A stretch of DNA of 29,093 nucleotides from an uncultured Collinsella sp. (GCA_900552755.1 USAY01000008.1:1-29093), one strand, 5' to 3'; counted from the first letter of the stretch, positions 9,457 through 18,980 are shown. Translations and numbers: made by a program. The notes: generated by a model from the sequence alone, not told the origin.

Positions 9457-9487
9457 TTATGTGCAGCAAAGCTAATGCTGCTAAAAT
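9457..9487 (+). promoter_or_regulatory. Possible ftsE promoter with a spacer palindrome
   Basis: TAAAAT (9482-9487) is a reasonable -10 box; TTATGT (9457-9462) is a weak -35 at 19 bases. The palindrome GCAGCA (9463-9468) / TGCTGC (9476-9481) fills the spacer and could be an operator. ftsE starts 45 bases after the -10. Confidence 0.35.
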
Positions 9488-9532
9488 ATAAAGCGCTCAT
9501 GTAGTTTAAACGCACGACGATAAGGAGCACCA

Positions 9533-10753
9533 GTGGGTAACCACTTCCGTACCTCCGGTGCGGGCGATGATGCCCCCAAGACGCAGGCAGGCGTCCAGGG
9601 CAGTCGTTTCGCCACTCCGGATTCAGAGGGCCAGCCTGTTGCTCAGGCCCCCGCTCAGCCGGCAGATCAGGCACAGCCGGCATCCGATCCCTTTGCCTAC
9701 AATCCCACCAGCGATGTCGCGCTTTCCGGCACGGCGGGTTTTGAGCCCGTTCAGCCCGTGACCGCTCGCGTGGAGCAGCCTCAGGCTGGCGCCGCCACGC
9801 CGCAGCCTACCATGGCCGGCATTCCCGACCCCATGGCCCCTGCGACGCCGGCTCCTCAGCCTGCGCAGTCCGGTCTCTTTGCCGCTATTCCCGACCCCAC
9901 GCAGCCTGCTGCCCCGGTGGTCGAGAGCGATCAGGCCGCCGAGGTCGCAAGCCTCGATAACGCGCTCAACAACCCCGATTTTACGTCGGTGTTTGCGCCC
10001 ATCGATCCGCAGGCCAGCCGCAAGAAGATGGCCAAGCAGGCCGGTGTCGAGCCCGTCATCCTTATGGAGCATGTCACCAAGATCTATCCGGCACAGCCCA
10101 ACAAGCCCGCACTCGACGACATCAACATCGAGATCTATCCTGGCGAGTTCGTCTTCCTGGTCGGTCACTCCGGCTCGGGTAAGACCACGCTGCTGTCGAC
10201 GCTCAACCGCGACGTCAAGCCGACGAGCGGCCGCATCCTGGTTGCCGGTCAGGACCTCATGAAGATCAAGAACCGCAAGGTTCCGTTCCTGCGCCGCCAG
10301 ATTGGCGCCGTGTTCCAGGACTTTAAGCTTCTGCCGCAAAAGACCGCCTACGAAAACGTGGCGTTTGCCCTGCAGTGCATCGGCAAGCCCAAGGGCGTCA
10401 TTCGCAGCCAGGTGCCCGAGGTGCTGCGTCTGGTCGGTCTGGCCGATCAGATGGACTCCCTGCCCGACCAGCTTTCCGGTGGCGAGCAGCAGCGCGTTGC
10501 CGTCGCCCGCGCTATGGTCAACCGTCCGCCGCTGCTTATCTGCGACGAGCCGACGGGCAACCTCGACCCGGCGATCTCGCTGGGAATCATGAAGCTGCTC
10601 GAGCGTATTAACCGCACCGGCACCACCGTGATCGTCGCCACGCACGACCGCGAGATGGTCGATAGCATGCACCGTCGCGTGATCGCCCTCGAGGGCGGCC
10701 ACGTTATCCGCGACCAGGAGAGGGGAGGTTACGGCAACTATGGCACCAACTAA
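9533..10753 (+). CDS. ftsE: Cell-division ABC ATPase FtsE with long N-terminal extension
   Basis: FtsE pairs with FtsX at the division site and regulates peptidoglycan hydrolysis. The ATPase domain occupies residues 174-406 and has Walker A GHSGSGKTT (211-219), signature LSGGEQQRVA, Walker B LLICDEPTGNLD and H-loop ATHD. The family is normally about 230 residues; this protein has 406, because residues 1-173 form a low-complexity Pro/Ala/Gln-rich tract with recurring IPDP and FAPIDP motifs, probably disordered. The GTG start at 9533 is supported by AAGGAG (9522-9527), and the extension reads openly into the ATPase with normal local codon use. ftsX begins 14 bases before the ftsE stop, so the two are coupled. 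Confidence 0.93.
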   Translation: MGNHFRTSGAGDDAPKTQAGVQGSRFATPDSEGQPVAQAPAQPADQAQPASDPFAYNPTSDVALSGTAGFEPVQPVTARVEQPQAGAATPQPTMAGIPDPMAPATPAPQPAQSGLFAAIPDPTQPAAPVVESDQAAEVASLDNALNNPDFTSVFAPIDPQASRKKMAKQAGVEPVILMEHVTKIYPAQPNKPALDDINIEIYPGEFVFLVGHSGSGKTTLLSTLNRDVKPTSGRILVAGQDLMKIKNRKVPFLRRQIGAVFQDFKLLPQKTAYENVAFALQCIGKPKGVIRSQVPEVLRLVGLADQMDSLPDQLSGGEQQRVAVARAMVNRPPLLICDEPTGNLDPAISLGIMKLLERINRTGTTVIVATHDREMVDSMHRRVIALEGGHVIRDQERGGYGNYGTN

Positions 10754-11660
10754 CGTTGGCTACTCCTTCAAAGAGGCAATCAGCCACTTCTTCCGTAACT
10801 GGACTACCTCGCTCGGCGCCGTCATCACGATCTTCCTTTCGCTGTTTATCATCGGCCTGTTTATCATGGGCTCCGCGATGCTGAACTCCGTGATCGGCAC
10901 CGTCGAGGATCAGGTTGTCATCAACGCGTTCATTAGTGATGACGCCGATCAGGCCGATGTTCAGGCTTTTGAGGCCGAGCTTAAGACGTGGAATAACGTC
11001 AAGTCCGTGACCTATAAGGACAAGGACGATGCGCTGGCCGAGTATACGAGCAAGATGTCGGGCAACGCTGACGCCACCATGAGCGCGCTCGATGGCCAGA
11101 ACCCGCTGCCGGCTTCGTTTGCAATTGAGATGGACGATCCGTCCAAGGTCGAAAGCACGGCAGAGAAGCTCAAGAAGAATGCCGATTTCCAGAAGATCGC
11201 GGATGACGGCGACGTCAACGCGAGCGTGCTGTACGGCCAGGAGGAAGTGAGCCGCCTGTTCCAGGTGACCAACTACATCCGCATCGCCGCCGTGGTGCTC
11301 GTTGGCCTTCTGACCTTTATCGCATTCATCTTCATCAACAACACGATTCGCCTGTCCATTACGGCGCGTCGTCGTGAGATTGCGATTATGCGTCTGGTCG
11401 GCGCCAGCAACGGCTTCATTCGTGGCCCGTTTATCACCGAGGGCGTACTGCAGGCCATTTTGGGCTCGCTGCTTTCCATCGGCGTTCTGGAGCTGCTGCG
11501 CAATCTGATGATTCCGCGTTTGCAGGAGAGCATCGGCTGGATGTCGTTTGCCCTGCCGATGCAGTACTACCTGGTGACCTATGCTGCGCTGATTCTGGTC
11601 GGCGTGATTATCGGCCTCTTTGGTTCTGCCATCGCCATGCGTCGCTACCTGCGCGTGTAG
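10740..11660 (+). CDS. ftsX: Cell-division protein FtsX
   Basis: FtsX is the membrane partner of FtsE; its outside loop activates peptidoglycan hydrolases. The 306-residue protein has the FtsX layout: a cytoplasmic start (SFKEAISHFFRNWTTS), TM1 at about residues 22-45, an extracytoplasmic domain to about residue 175 (VFI-like start, DKDDALAEY, LPASFAIEMDDPS), then three membrane segments, with NNTIRLSITARRREIAIMRL between TM2 and TM3. The ATG overlaps the end of ftsE by 14 bases and is preceded by a purine-rich GGGGAGG. A terminator follows the stop, closing the ftsEX transcript. Confidence 0.95.
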   Translation: MAPTNVGYSFKEAISHFFRNWTTSLGAVITIFLSLFIIGLFIMGSAMLNSVIGTVEDQVVINAFISDDADQADVQAFEAELKTWNNVKSVTYKDKDDALAEYTSKMSGNADATMSALDGQNPLPASFAIEMDDPSKVESTAEKLKKNADFQKIADDGDVNASVLYGQEEVSRLFQVTNYIRIAAVVLVGLLTFIAFIFINNTIRLSITARRREIAIMRLVGASNGFIRGPFITEGVLQAILGSLLSIGVLELLRNLMIPRLQESIGWMSFALPMQYYLVTYAALILVGVIIGLFGSAIAMRRYLRV

Positions 11661-11684
11661 GCATGCCTGGAATTCATCCCTTCC

Positions 11685-11718
11685 AACGGGTCGTCTCTTA
11701 TGGGGCGGCCCGTTTTTT
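11685..11718 (+). terminator. Intrinsic terminator after ftsX
   Basis: AACGGGTCGTC (11685-11695) pairs with GGCGGCCCGTT ending near 11714 through two G-U pairs, followed by a run of six T (11713-11718). Confidence 0.85.
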
Positions 11719-11795
11719 GATCCCTAGGGGACGGCAGGAAAGCGAATCATTTGGGTAGACTCTTTGGAGTTCGCAATCGATAGTTAGGAGGCGCC

Positions 11796-13931
11796 ATGGG
11801 GCGCAATAACAAGCATAAGCGTGGAGCTCGCAATAAGCGCGGGCCGGTGCGCAGCGAACGCCGTCCGAGCCTGACCGGGCGCGTGCAGCTCCATGAGCAC
11901 AGTGCCTACGTTGTAACCGAAAACGGCGACTACAAGGTCATGGGCCGTGGTAAGCGCGAGATCATGGATGGCGATACCGTTGCCGTGAGCATTAAGAATA
12001 GCCCGCATGGCGAGCGTCGCGCCGTGATCGAGGGCGTAGTTGAGCGCGCAGCCATAAGCGTGGTGGGTACGTACCAGACCGCCGGTCCGCTCGGTGTGAT
12101 CGAGCCGCTCGATTCGCGCTTGAAGGCCGACTTCTTCATTTTGCCCGAGGATGCCTCGGCGGATCGTCTGGGTGTCCACCCGGGTGATGCCGTTGTCGCG
12201 CGCATTTTGACCTACCCGACGCGCCTGGAATCGGGCACTGTGACGATCGAACGCCGCATTGGCGGAGATGACGCGCCCGATTTGGGCGTTCAATATGTGA
12301 TGGCGCGTTACGGCTATACCGATAGCTATCCCGAGGCCGCGCTGGACGAGGCCGAGGGGCTTTCGCTCGATGTGTCCGCGGCGCTTAAGGACCCGCTCCG
12401 CCGCGATCTGCGCGACCGCTTTGTCATCACGATCGACCCGGTCGACGCGCGCGACTTTGACGATGCCATTTCGTTGGAGCGCACGCCCGAGGGTGGCTAC
12501 AAGCTGGGTGTGCATATCGCCGACGTTTCACACTATGTGGCTTGGGACGGGCATATCGATCTTGAGGCTCGCCATCGTACGACATCGGTGTATCTGGCCG
12601 ATCGCGTGCTTCCCATGCTGCCCGAACGCCTGTCCTGTGACCTGTGCTCGCTTCGCCCTGACGAGGACCGTCTTGCGTTTACCGTCGATATCGAGCTCGA
12701 TGCGCAGGGTCGCGTGCGGCATTACGATCCGTATCCCAGCGTGATTCGCTCGCGTGTGCGTATGGACTATGACGGCGCCGAGGCGCTGCTGGTGCGTGCC
12801 GGCGCGGTTGAGTATTCGGTGCTGGAGGGTGCAGCCGAGGATGTTGCGGCTGCCGAGGCCTCGCGCGAGGAAGCGCTTGAGCGCGGTCTTGCGTGCGAGG
12901 AGACTGCCCGCGGCTACAACATCGACCTCGGCGATTTCCTTGTCGCCGCTAACGAACTCGCCGAACTTCGCCGTCGTATTCGTCGCGCCCGCGGCTCAGT
13001 CGATTTTGACACGGCCGAGATTCGCGCTCTATTGGATGAGGACGGAGTGCCCGTGCAGATTGTGGCGCGTGAGCGTTCGTGTGCCACGTCGCTTATCGAG
13101 GAAGCCATGCTGCTCGCCAACGAGTGCGTTGCAGAGTGGCTGGCAGACCGTGATATCGAGGCCTGCTATCGCGTGCATGAGGATCCGAGCCCCGATAGCC
13201 TGCACGGTGCCGCCGTTGCGCTGGCGCAGCTAGGCATCATCGACGATCGCCGTGCTGCCGGTATTGCCCTGGGGAGTCCCGATGAGCTGCAGGCTGCAGT
13301 TGATGCTGCCGCCGGTACGGCAAACGCGCCGCTCGTCAACACGCTGCTTCTGCGCAGCATGCAGCGCGCGCTGTACAAGCCGCGCAACGAGGGCCACTTT
13401 GCGCTCGCCGCGCCGTGCTACTGCCACTTTACGAGTCCCATCCGTCGCTACCCCGATCTGGTGGTGCACCGCGTACTCAAGCTGCAGTTGGCCTATGAGC
13501 AGCTCGGCGGCAAGGACGCCTTGGTCCGTACGTCGCGGCTGATCGGCAAGGGACGCGAGTCGCTGCCGCGCATTCTGCCGCAGATCTGCCGCGCATGCAG
13601 TGATGCCGAGCGCGCGGCAGATGCCGCCAGCCATGCGACGCAAAAGATCAAGATTGCCCAGTACTATGAGGACCGTCTGGGCGAGCGCTATGCCGGAACT
13701 GTCTCGTGGGTTAGCAGCATGGGCCTCTTTGTGCGCTTGGACCTAACGCAGGTCGAAGGCTTGGTTTCGATCAAGAGCCTGGGCAACGAGTGGTTCGAGT
13801 TCGACGAGGATGCGCTTACTCTGACGGGCGCCGACACAGGCACCCGTTACGAGCTGGGGCAGCGCGTGATTATCGAGGTCTCACGTGTCAATACCACGCG
13901 TGGGCACTTGGACTTCAAGCTTATCCATTAG
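11796..13931 (+). CDS. rnr: Ribonuclease R (RNase II family exoribonuclease)
   Basis: RNase R degrades structured RNA from the 3' end and works with tmRNA/SmpB on defective messages. The 711-residue protein has a basic N-terminus (NNKHKRGARNKRG), cold-shock-like RNA-binding domains, the catalytic RNB domain with the metal-binding aspartates D214, D220, D222 and D223 in IDPVDARDFDDAIS, the motif HFTSPIRRYPDLVVHRVL, and a C-terminal S1 domain from about residue 620 (GERYAGTVSWVSSMGLFVRL). AGGAGG directly upstream supports ATG 11796. It lies downstream of ftsEX behind a terminator. smpB, a frequent neighbour, is about 8.5 kb away here. Confidence 0.95.
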   Translation: MGRNNKHKRGARNKRGPVRSERRPSLTGRVQLHEHSAYVVTENGDYKVMGRGKREIMDGDTVAVSIKNSPHGERRAVIEGVVERAAISVVGTYQTAGPLGVIEPLDSRLKADFFILPEDASADRLGVHPGDAVVARILTYPTRLESGTVTIERRIGGDDAPDLGVQYVMARYGYTDSYPEAALDEAEGLSLDVSAALKDPLRRDLRDRFVITIDPVDARDFDDAISLERTPEGGYKLGVHIADVSHYVAWDGHIDLEARHRTTSVYLADRVLPMLPERLSCDLCSLRPDEDRLAFTVDIELDAQGRVRHYDPYPSVIRSRVRMDYDGAEALLVRAGAVEYSVLEGAAEDVAAAEASREEALERGLACEETARGYNIDLGDFLVAANELAELRRRIRRARGSVDFDTAEIRALLDEDGVPVQIVARERSCATSLIEEAMLLANECVAEWLADRDIEACYRVHEDPSPDSLHGAAVALAQLGIIDDRRAAGIALGSPDELQAAVDAAAGTANAPLVNTLLLRSMQRALYKPRNEGHFALAAPCYCHFTSPIRRYPDLVVHRVLKLQLAYEQLGGKDALVRTSRLIGKGRESLPRILPQICRACSDAERAADAASHATQKIKIAQYYEDRLGERYAGTVSWVSSMGLFVRLDLTQVEGLVSIKSLGNEWFEFDEDALTLTGADTGTRYELGQRVIIEVSRVNTTRGHLDFKLIH

Positions 13932-13960
13932 CCAAATCCCGACTCATGGTGGAGGAGCGG

Positions 13961-13984
13961 AGGGCGGCCTTTCGGGACCGCCCT
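13961..13984 (+). terminator. Hairpin after rnr, possible terminator
   Basis: AGGGCGG (13961-13967) pairs with CCGCCCT (13978-13984), with further pairing inside. The following sequence (TCGCATTTG) has only a weak T-tract, so termination may be inefficient. Confidence 0.5.
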
Positions 13985-14050
13985 TCGCATTTGAATCGTG
14001 GCTACCTTGCCGTCTGCTCGGCCGCCCGCTTACCTGCTATTTGAGAGGTA

Positions 14051-14087
14051 AAACCTACCAAAATAAACCTGTCCCTTTTGGCAGGTT
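14051..14087. repeat. Conserved-loop hairpin repeat, copy before the recombinase
   Basis: This nearly duplicates 1961-1998, with one substitution in the left stem (CCTACC for CCTGCC) and one T fewer. The loop core AAACCTGTCCC is identical. It ends 20 bases before the recombinase start codon. Confidence 0.75.
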
Positions 14088-14107
14088 TACAAGAAAGCGG
14101 GGATGAG

Positions 14108-14713
14108 ATGGCGACGGTGTACGGTTATGCGCGGGTGAGTTCGCGCGATCAGAATCTGAACCGGCAGCTGGATGCGCTGGGCGCCTATGGCGTGGGCTCG
14201 GCGAATATTTATGCCGACCATGCGAGCGGCAAGGACTTCGATCGACCGCGTTATCGCGAGCTGCTGCACGTCCTGGGAGACGGGGACGTGCTGGTGGTGC
14301 TTTCTATCGACCGACTTGGCCGTAATTACTCCGAGATTCTTGAGGAATGGCGACGCATTACCAAGGAGCTCGGGGTTGCCATTGTGGTGTTGGACATGCC
14401 ATTGCTTGACACGCGCGCTAGGGCCAGCGGCGCGCCGGATGTGACCAACGCCCTGATTGCCGATATTGTGCTGCAACTGCTGAGCTACGTGGCGCAGGTG
14501 GAGCGCGAGAATATCCATCGGCGCCAAGCGGAGGGAATTGCAGCGGCGCGGGCGCGAGGGGTCCGTTTCGGTCGACCTCGCAAACCGTGCCCTCCTCAGT
14601 TTGAGCTGGTGCGCGATAGCTATGAGGCGGGCGATATTACCCGCAGCCAGGCAGCAAAGTGCCTGGGCGTGTGTGTGGGGACGTTCGATCGCTGGATGCG
14701 CGAGGCGGGGTAG
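14108..14713 (+). CDS. Serine recombinase of the resolvase/invertase family
   Basis: This is a 201-residue small serine recombinase. The catalytic domain has YARVSSRDQNL with the nucleophilic serine near residue 10, and SIDRLGRNYSEI with the conserved arginines. A long helix (VAQVERENIHRRQAEGIAAARARG) leads to a C-terminal helix-turn-helix with GRPRKP and SQAAKCLGVCVGTFDRW. Such enzymes resolve transposon cointegrates or invert DNA segments. No transposase, tail gene or obvious invertible segment adjoins it, so its target is unclear. ATG 14108 has GGGATGAG just upstream. GC content resembles its neighbours, so there is no strong sign of recent transfer. Confidence 0.92.
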   Translation: MATVYGYARVSSRDQNLNRQLDALGAYGVGSANIYADHASGKDFDRPRYRELLHVLGDGDVLVVLSIDRLGRNYSEILEEWRRITKELGVAIVVLDMPLLDTRARASGAPDVTNALIADIVLQLLSYVAQVERENIHRRQAEGIAAARARGVRFGRPRKPCPPQFELVRDSYEAGDITRSQAAKCLGVCVGTFDRWMREAG

Positions 14714-14819
14714 GGGTTTGCGTCGCTTTGTCGCTTCCTGTTGCGATTCAAATTTTGATACGGTGACGATGTCATTTGGGGCTACACTCGCTCATATTTA
14801 AAAAGACGGAGGTTGGCCT

Positions 14820-15401
14820 TTGGCGCACATGAAGAAAATAATCGGATGGACCGCAATTGTTCTGTTCGTTGCAACGCTGGCGGGCATCTGGGTGCTGACG
14901 GAGCAAAATGCGGTGGAGACGTCGTTGCTGAGCGAGTCTACCGCGCGTGTGGTGGAGGGCCAGGCTACGGGCGTTCAGGCTGTCGATGCCACGGGTGAAG
15001 CTCAGGCGGAGAACGGAATGACCGGGGGCACCGATTCGGCTGCCTCGAATGTCCGGTCTGGCCGACTTGCTTCCATTCGCATGTGGGTGGGCACGAACGT
15101 CCGTCGCGTTGCCCATACCGTAGAGTTTTTCTTCGTCGGATTGTTCGCCTCCGTGGTCGTGGTTTGCTTTTCCAGGCGTCCGTGGAGCGTATGCTCCCGT
15201 TGCGTGCCCGTATTGCTCTTTTGCGCCGCCTGCTCCGTTGGCGATCAGGTACATAAGATCTTTGTTCCCGGCAGGCATTTCGACGTTATCGATTTAGGAT
15301 TCGATGCTGCGGGCTATGTCACCGCCATGCTGTTGGTATTGCTGGCAGCGGCGTTGGTGCGCCATGCGACTCGGCCGATCGGCGCCCATGCGAGGCGCTA
15401 G
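14820..15401 (+). CDS. VanZ-like membrane protein
   Basis: This 193-residue membrane protein has an N-terminal hydrophobic segment (about residues 7-27), a polar Gly/Ala/Thr-rich linker to about residue 85, and three more hydrophobic segments. The C-terminal half has the VanZ-like pattern: RRVAHTVEFFFVGLF, then GDQVHKIFVPGRHFDVIDL followed by a membrane helix. VanZ-family proteins are poorly understood; one confers low-level teicoplanin resistance, but most are of unknown role. The linker between the first helix and the VanZ-like part is unusual. I chose TTG 14820 because GGAGG (14808-14812) is 7 bases away; ATG 14829 is the alternative. Confidence 0.7.
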   Translation: MAHMKKIIGWTAIVLFVATLAGIWVLTEQNAVETSLLSESTARVVEGQATGVQAVDATGEAQAENGMTGGTDSAASNVRSGRLASIRMWVGTNVRRVAHTVEFFFVGLFASVVVVCFSRRPWSVCSRCVPVLLFCAACSVGDQVHKIFVPGRHFDVIDLGFDAAGYVTAMLLVLLAAALVRHATRPIGAHARR

Positions 15402-15482
15402 CCGGTAACAAACCCGTTTCTGATAATGCGGCCTCGTTGAATTATTTTGTGTCGCGCGTATTTCCGAGCGGTCGGATTTGAG

Positions 15483-15509
15483 GGGCGAGCGGTAGAACGC
15501 TCGCCCTTT
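15483..15509 (+). terminator. Terminator before the MurNAc cluster
   Basis: GGGCGAGCG (15483-15491) pairs perfectly with CGCTCGCCC (15498-15506), followed by TTT. The T-tract is short. It lies 80 bases after the VanZ-like gene. Confidence 0.6.
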
Positions 15510-15571
15510 GTGCGCCACGATGCGGCACAATGTACCGCAAAAGCTGTTTGTATCCGGTACGAATCGTTCGT
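15508..15571 (+). promoter_or_regulatory. Candidate murR promoter with two palindromic operators
   Basis: TTGTGC (15508-15513), 17 bases, then TGTACC (15531-15536) is a plausible promoter. An imperfect 17-bp palindrome GCGG..CCGC (15522-15538) covers its -10. A second, ACGAA-TCG-TTCGT, lies at 15559-15571. RpiR-type regulators bind inverted repeats near their own promoters, so these are candidate MurR sites; no consensus was checked. Confidence 0.35.
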
Positions 15572-15605
15572 TGGTCTTTAATTCTTCTCAACGGAGGTGT
15601 TTGAG

Positions 15606-16457
15606 ATGGCAAACGGATTGCTTTTGCGGCTTCGCGAGCGTGAGCTCAGCGCGAGCCCGGCGGAACGCAATGTCATCGCATATGTAAGCGCTCATCCGCA
15701 CGAGGTGGTCGGGCTGTCCGTCCGCGGTCTTGCCGATGCCACGTTCTCCTCGCCCTCGAGCATTTTGCGCTTTTGCAAGCGCTTGGGTTTTGCGGGCTAC
15801 AAGGAGTTCCAGCGCGAACTGATTGCCGAGCTGGCGCTCTTGGGTGACAAGAAAGACGTTGCCCTCGAGGACATCTCCATGGATGACAGCGTCGAACGTA
15901 TCGTGGGGAAGGTGATGAAAAGCAACGTGCGCACGATCGAAGCGACGGCGCGAACGCTCGATTACACCGTCTTGGAGCGATGTGCGGCCTATCTTAAGCG
16001 GGCACGTGCGGTCAATCTGTTCGGTATCGGTGCCTCTCGTTTGGTCGCGCACGATCTGGCGCAAAAGCTCATGCGTGTCGACAAGGAGTGCCATCTGTAC
16101 GACGACTGGCATGATCAGCTCTTGTGTGCCAAGAACATGCATGAGGGCGATATGGCAATCGCCTTTAGCTACTCGGGCTTGACGCAAGAGGTGCTGGACT
16201 GCACCGCCGAGGCTCAACGTCGCAACTGTCCCGTTGTGGCCGTTACCAAAGTAGATGGATCATCCAAGCTTGCCACCGTGGCCGATGCCGTGCTCGGCGT
16301 CGCTGCGAGTGAACCCTTGGTCCGCAGCGGTGCCATGGCTTCGCGTATGGCCCAGCTTATGGTTGTCGATGCCCTGTACGCTGCTTACGTTGCCAGCGAC
16401 TACGAACGGGCGACGCATGTCATTAAGCAAAACTACATCGAGAAACAGGAAAGATGA
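15606..16457 (+). CDS. murR: RpiR/MurR-family transcriptional regulator
   Basis: This 283-residue regulator has an N-terminal RpiR-type helix-turn-helix (about residues 1-77, with LADATFSSPSSILRFCKRLGFAGYKEFQ) and a C-terminal SIS sugar-phosphate-binding domain (about residues 115-260, with GIGASRLVAHDLAQK and AFSYSGLTQEVLD). Position directly before murQ suggests control by MurNAc-6-phosphate, as for E. coli MurR. ATG 15606 is preceded by ACGGAGGTG (15591-15599). The stop TGA overlaps the Shine-Dalgarno of murQ, so the two are translated together. Confidence 0.88.
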   Translation: MANGLLLRLRERELSASPAERNVIAYVSAHPHEVVGLSVRGLADATFSSPSSILRFCKRLGFAGYKEFQRELIAELALLGDKKDVALEDISMDDSVERIVGKVMKSNVRTIEATARTLDYTVLERCAAYLKRARAVNLFGIGASRLVAHDLAQKLMRVDKECHLYDDWHDQLLCAKNMHEGDMAIAFSYSGLTQEVLDCTAEAQRRNCPVVAVTKVDGSSKLATVADAVLGVAASEPLVRSGAMASRMAQLMVVDALYAAYVASDYERATHVIKQNYIEKQER

Positions 16458-16467
16458 GGTGAATGAA

Positions 16468-17391
<924 letters not shown>

Positions 17392-17448
17392 GTGCGCGGC
17401 GTGAGCTGATATGACATCCAGACGAGATACCCAATACAAGGAGGAGTT

Positions 17449-18879
17449 ATGACGAACAAAGAGCTGGCTCAAAAGCTGCTGGACCTTTTGGGCGGTAAAG
17501 ACAACGTGTTGGCAAACGCGGCGTGCATGACGCGCCTGCGCGTGACCGTCAAAGACACGGGCAACGTCGACACGGAGGGTATTAAGGCACTCGACGGCGT
17601 GATGGGCTTGGTCGAGGACGACACGATGCAGATCGTGCTGGGTCCGGGCAAGGTGAATAAGGTGCTCGAGGAGTTCTCCAAGCTCACCGGCCTTGCGAAA
17701 GGCGTTGCTGACGAGAGCGTGGTTGACGCTGCGGCCACAAACAAGGCCGCGCAGAAGGCAAAGTACGAGTCCAAGCCGGTTCAGGCCTTCCTCAAGAAGA
17801 TTTCCAATGTCTTCGTCGCCCTGCTTCCCGGCATCATTGCGGCTGGCCTCATCAACGGTATCTGCAACGTCATTAACGTCTCGACGGCAGGCGCGCTTGC
17901 AGGCGAGTGGTGGTACCAGGGCATTCGTTCCATGGGCTGGGCCCTGTTTGCCTATCTGCCCATCTTGGTGGGCTATAACGCGGCACGTGAGTTTGGCGGC
18001 TCCGCTGCGCTGGGCGGCATCGCCGGCATGATGTGTATCGCCAACAGTGCCATGCCCCTGCTTGCGCCTGGCGCGGCTGATCCTGCCACTGCCATTCTAC
18101 TGCCGCTCACCAATGCGCAGTACAACCCCGCAGCGGGCGGCATGATCGCGGCTCTTATCGCTGGCGCATTTTTTGCTTGGATGGAGCGTCAGATTCGCAA
18201 GGTTATGCCCAACGCACTCGACACGTTCTTGTCCCCGCTGCTGGTGCTCATCATCGGCGCCTTTGCTCTGATGCTCGTCATCCAGCCGGTTGGCGCATGG
18301 CTGACGACTGCCATCTTTAGCGTTTTGACCTTTATCTTCGAGAAGCTGGGCGTCCTGGGCGGCTATATCCTGTCGGCAGGCTTCTTGCCGCTGGTTTCCG
18401 TCGGCCTGCATCAGGCGCTCACGCCGATCCACGCTATGCTCAACGATCCCGACGGCGCTACCAAGGGTATCAATTACCTGCTTCCCATCCTTATGATGGC
18501 TGGCGGCGGCCAGGTCGGTGCCGGTTTGGCGCTGTACTTTAAGACCAAGAACGCCAAGCTCAAGAAGTACGTCGCAGAGTCCATTCCCGTTGGAATCCTG
18601 GGTGTGGGCGAGCCTCTGATGTATGCTGTTACGCTGCCGCTCGTTCGTCCGTTTGTGACGGCCTGCCTGGGTGCCGGATTTGGCGGCGCGCTCGCGGCGC
18701 TGCTTCACATCGGCACGGTTTCTCAGGGCGTTTCCGGTCTGTTTGGCCTGCTGATCGTCGTTCCTGGCCAGCAGCTCGGCTACGTTGCCGCTATGCTGCT
18801 TGCCTATGCCGCCGGCTTTGTCCTGACGTGGTTCTTTGGCGTCGACGAGCAGAAGATCAATGAGTTCTTTGGCGAGTAG
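17449..18879 (+). CDS. murP: PTS transporter EIIBC, probably for MurNAc
   Basis: This 476-residue phosphotransferase permease has an N-terminal EIIB domain (residues 1-80) whose phosphorylated cysteine is C26 in NAACMTRLRV, then a linker and an EIIC membrane domain of about ten segments (residues 115-470). It belongs to the glucose/sucrose-type family. Placement between murQ and mupG indicates MurNAc or the disaccharide MurNAc-GlcNAc as substrate, imported and phosphorylated together. No EIIA domain is fused, so an EIIA from elsewhere must supply phosphate. AAGGAGGAG lies just before ATG 17449. Confidence 0.88.
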   Translation: MTNKELAQKLLDLLGGKDNVLANAACMTRLRVTVKDTGNVDTEGIKALDGVMGLVEDDTMQIVLGPGKVNKVLEEFSKLTGLAKGVADESVVDAAATNKAAQKAKYESKPVQAFLKKISNVFVALLPGIIAAGLINGICNVINVSTAGALAGEWWYQGIRSMGWALFAYLPILVGYNAAREFGGSAALGGIAGMMCIANSAMPLLAPGAADPATAILLPLTNAQYNPAAGGMIAALIAGAFFAWMERQIRKVMPNALDTFLSPLLVLIIGAFALMLVIQPVGAWLTTAIFSVLTFIFEKLGVLGGYILSAGFLPLVSVGLHQALTPIHAMLNDPDGATKGINYLLPILMMAGGGQVGAGLALYFKTKNAKLKKYVAESIPVGILGVGEPLMYAVTLPLVRPFVTACLGAGFGGALAALLHIGTVSQGVSGLFGLLIVVPGQQLGYVAAMLLAYAAGFVLTWFFGVDEQKINEFFGE

Positions 18880-18946
18880 TTTGATATCGCGAGCCGTGTT
18901 GCTCGGGGTTCGCGGCGCGCGGCAGATTTCTTGATGCTATGGTTGT

Positions 18947-18980
18947 GCCGGCGGGGCTAACTGCTCCGCCGGCCTTTTTT
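18947..18980 (+). terminator. Terminator between murP and mupG
   Basis: GCCGGCGG... (18947-18957) pairs with GCTCCGCCGGC (18963-18973), one G-U, followed by six T (18975-18980). The mupG ribosome binding site AAAGGAG starts at 18981, directly after the T-tract. This would limit transcription of mupG relative to murRQP. Confidence 0.88.

Noticed and set aside
14000..15600. Invertible promoter switch beside the serine recombinase
   Set aside because: No pair of inverted repeats bracketing a promoter was found around the recombinase gene.
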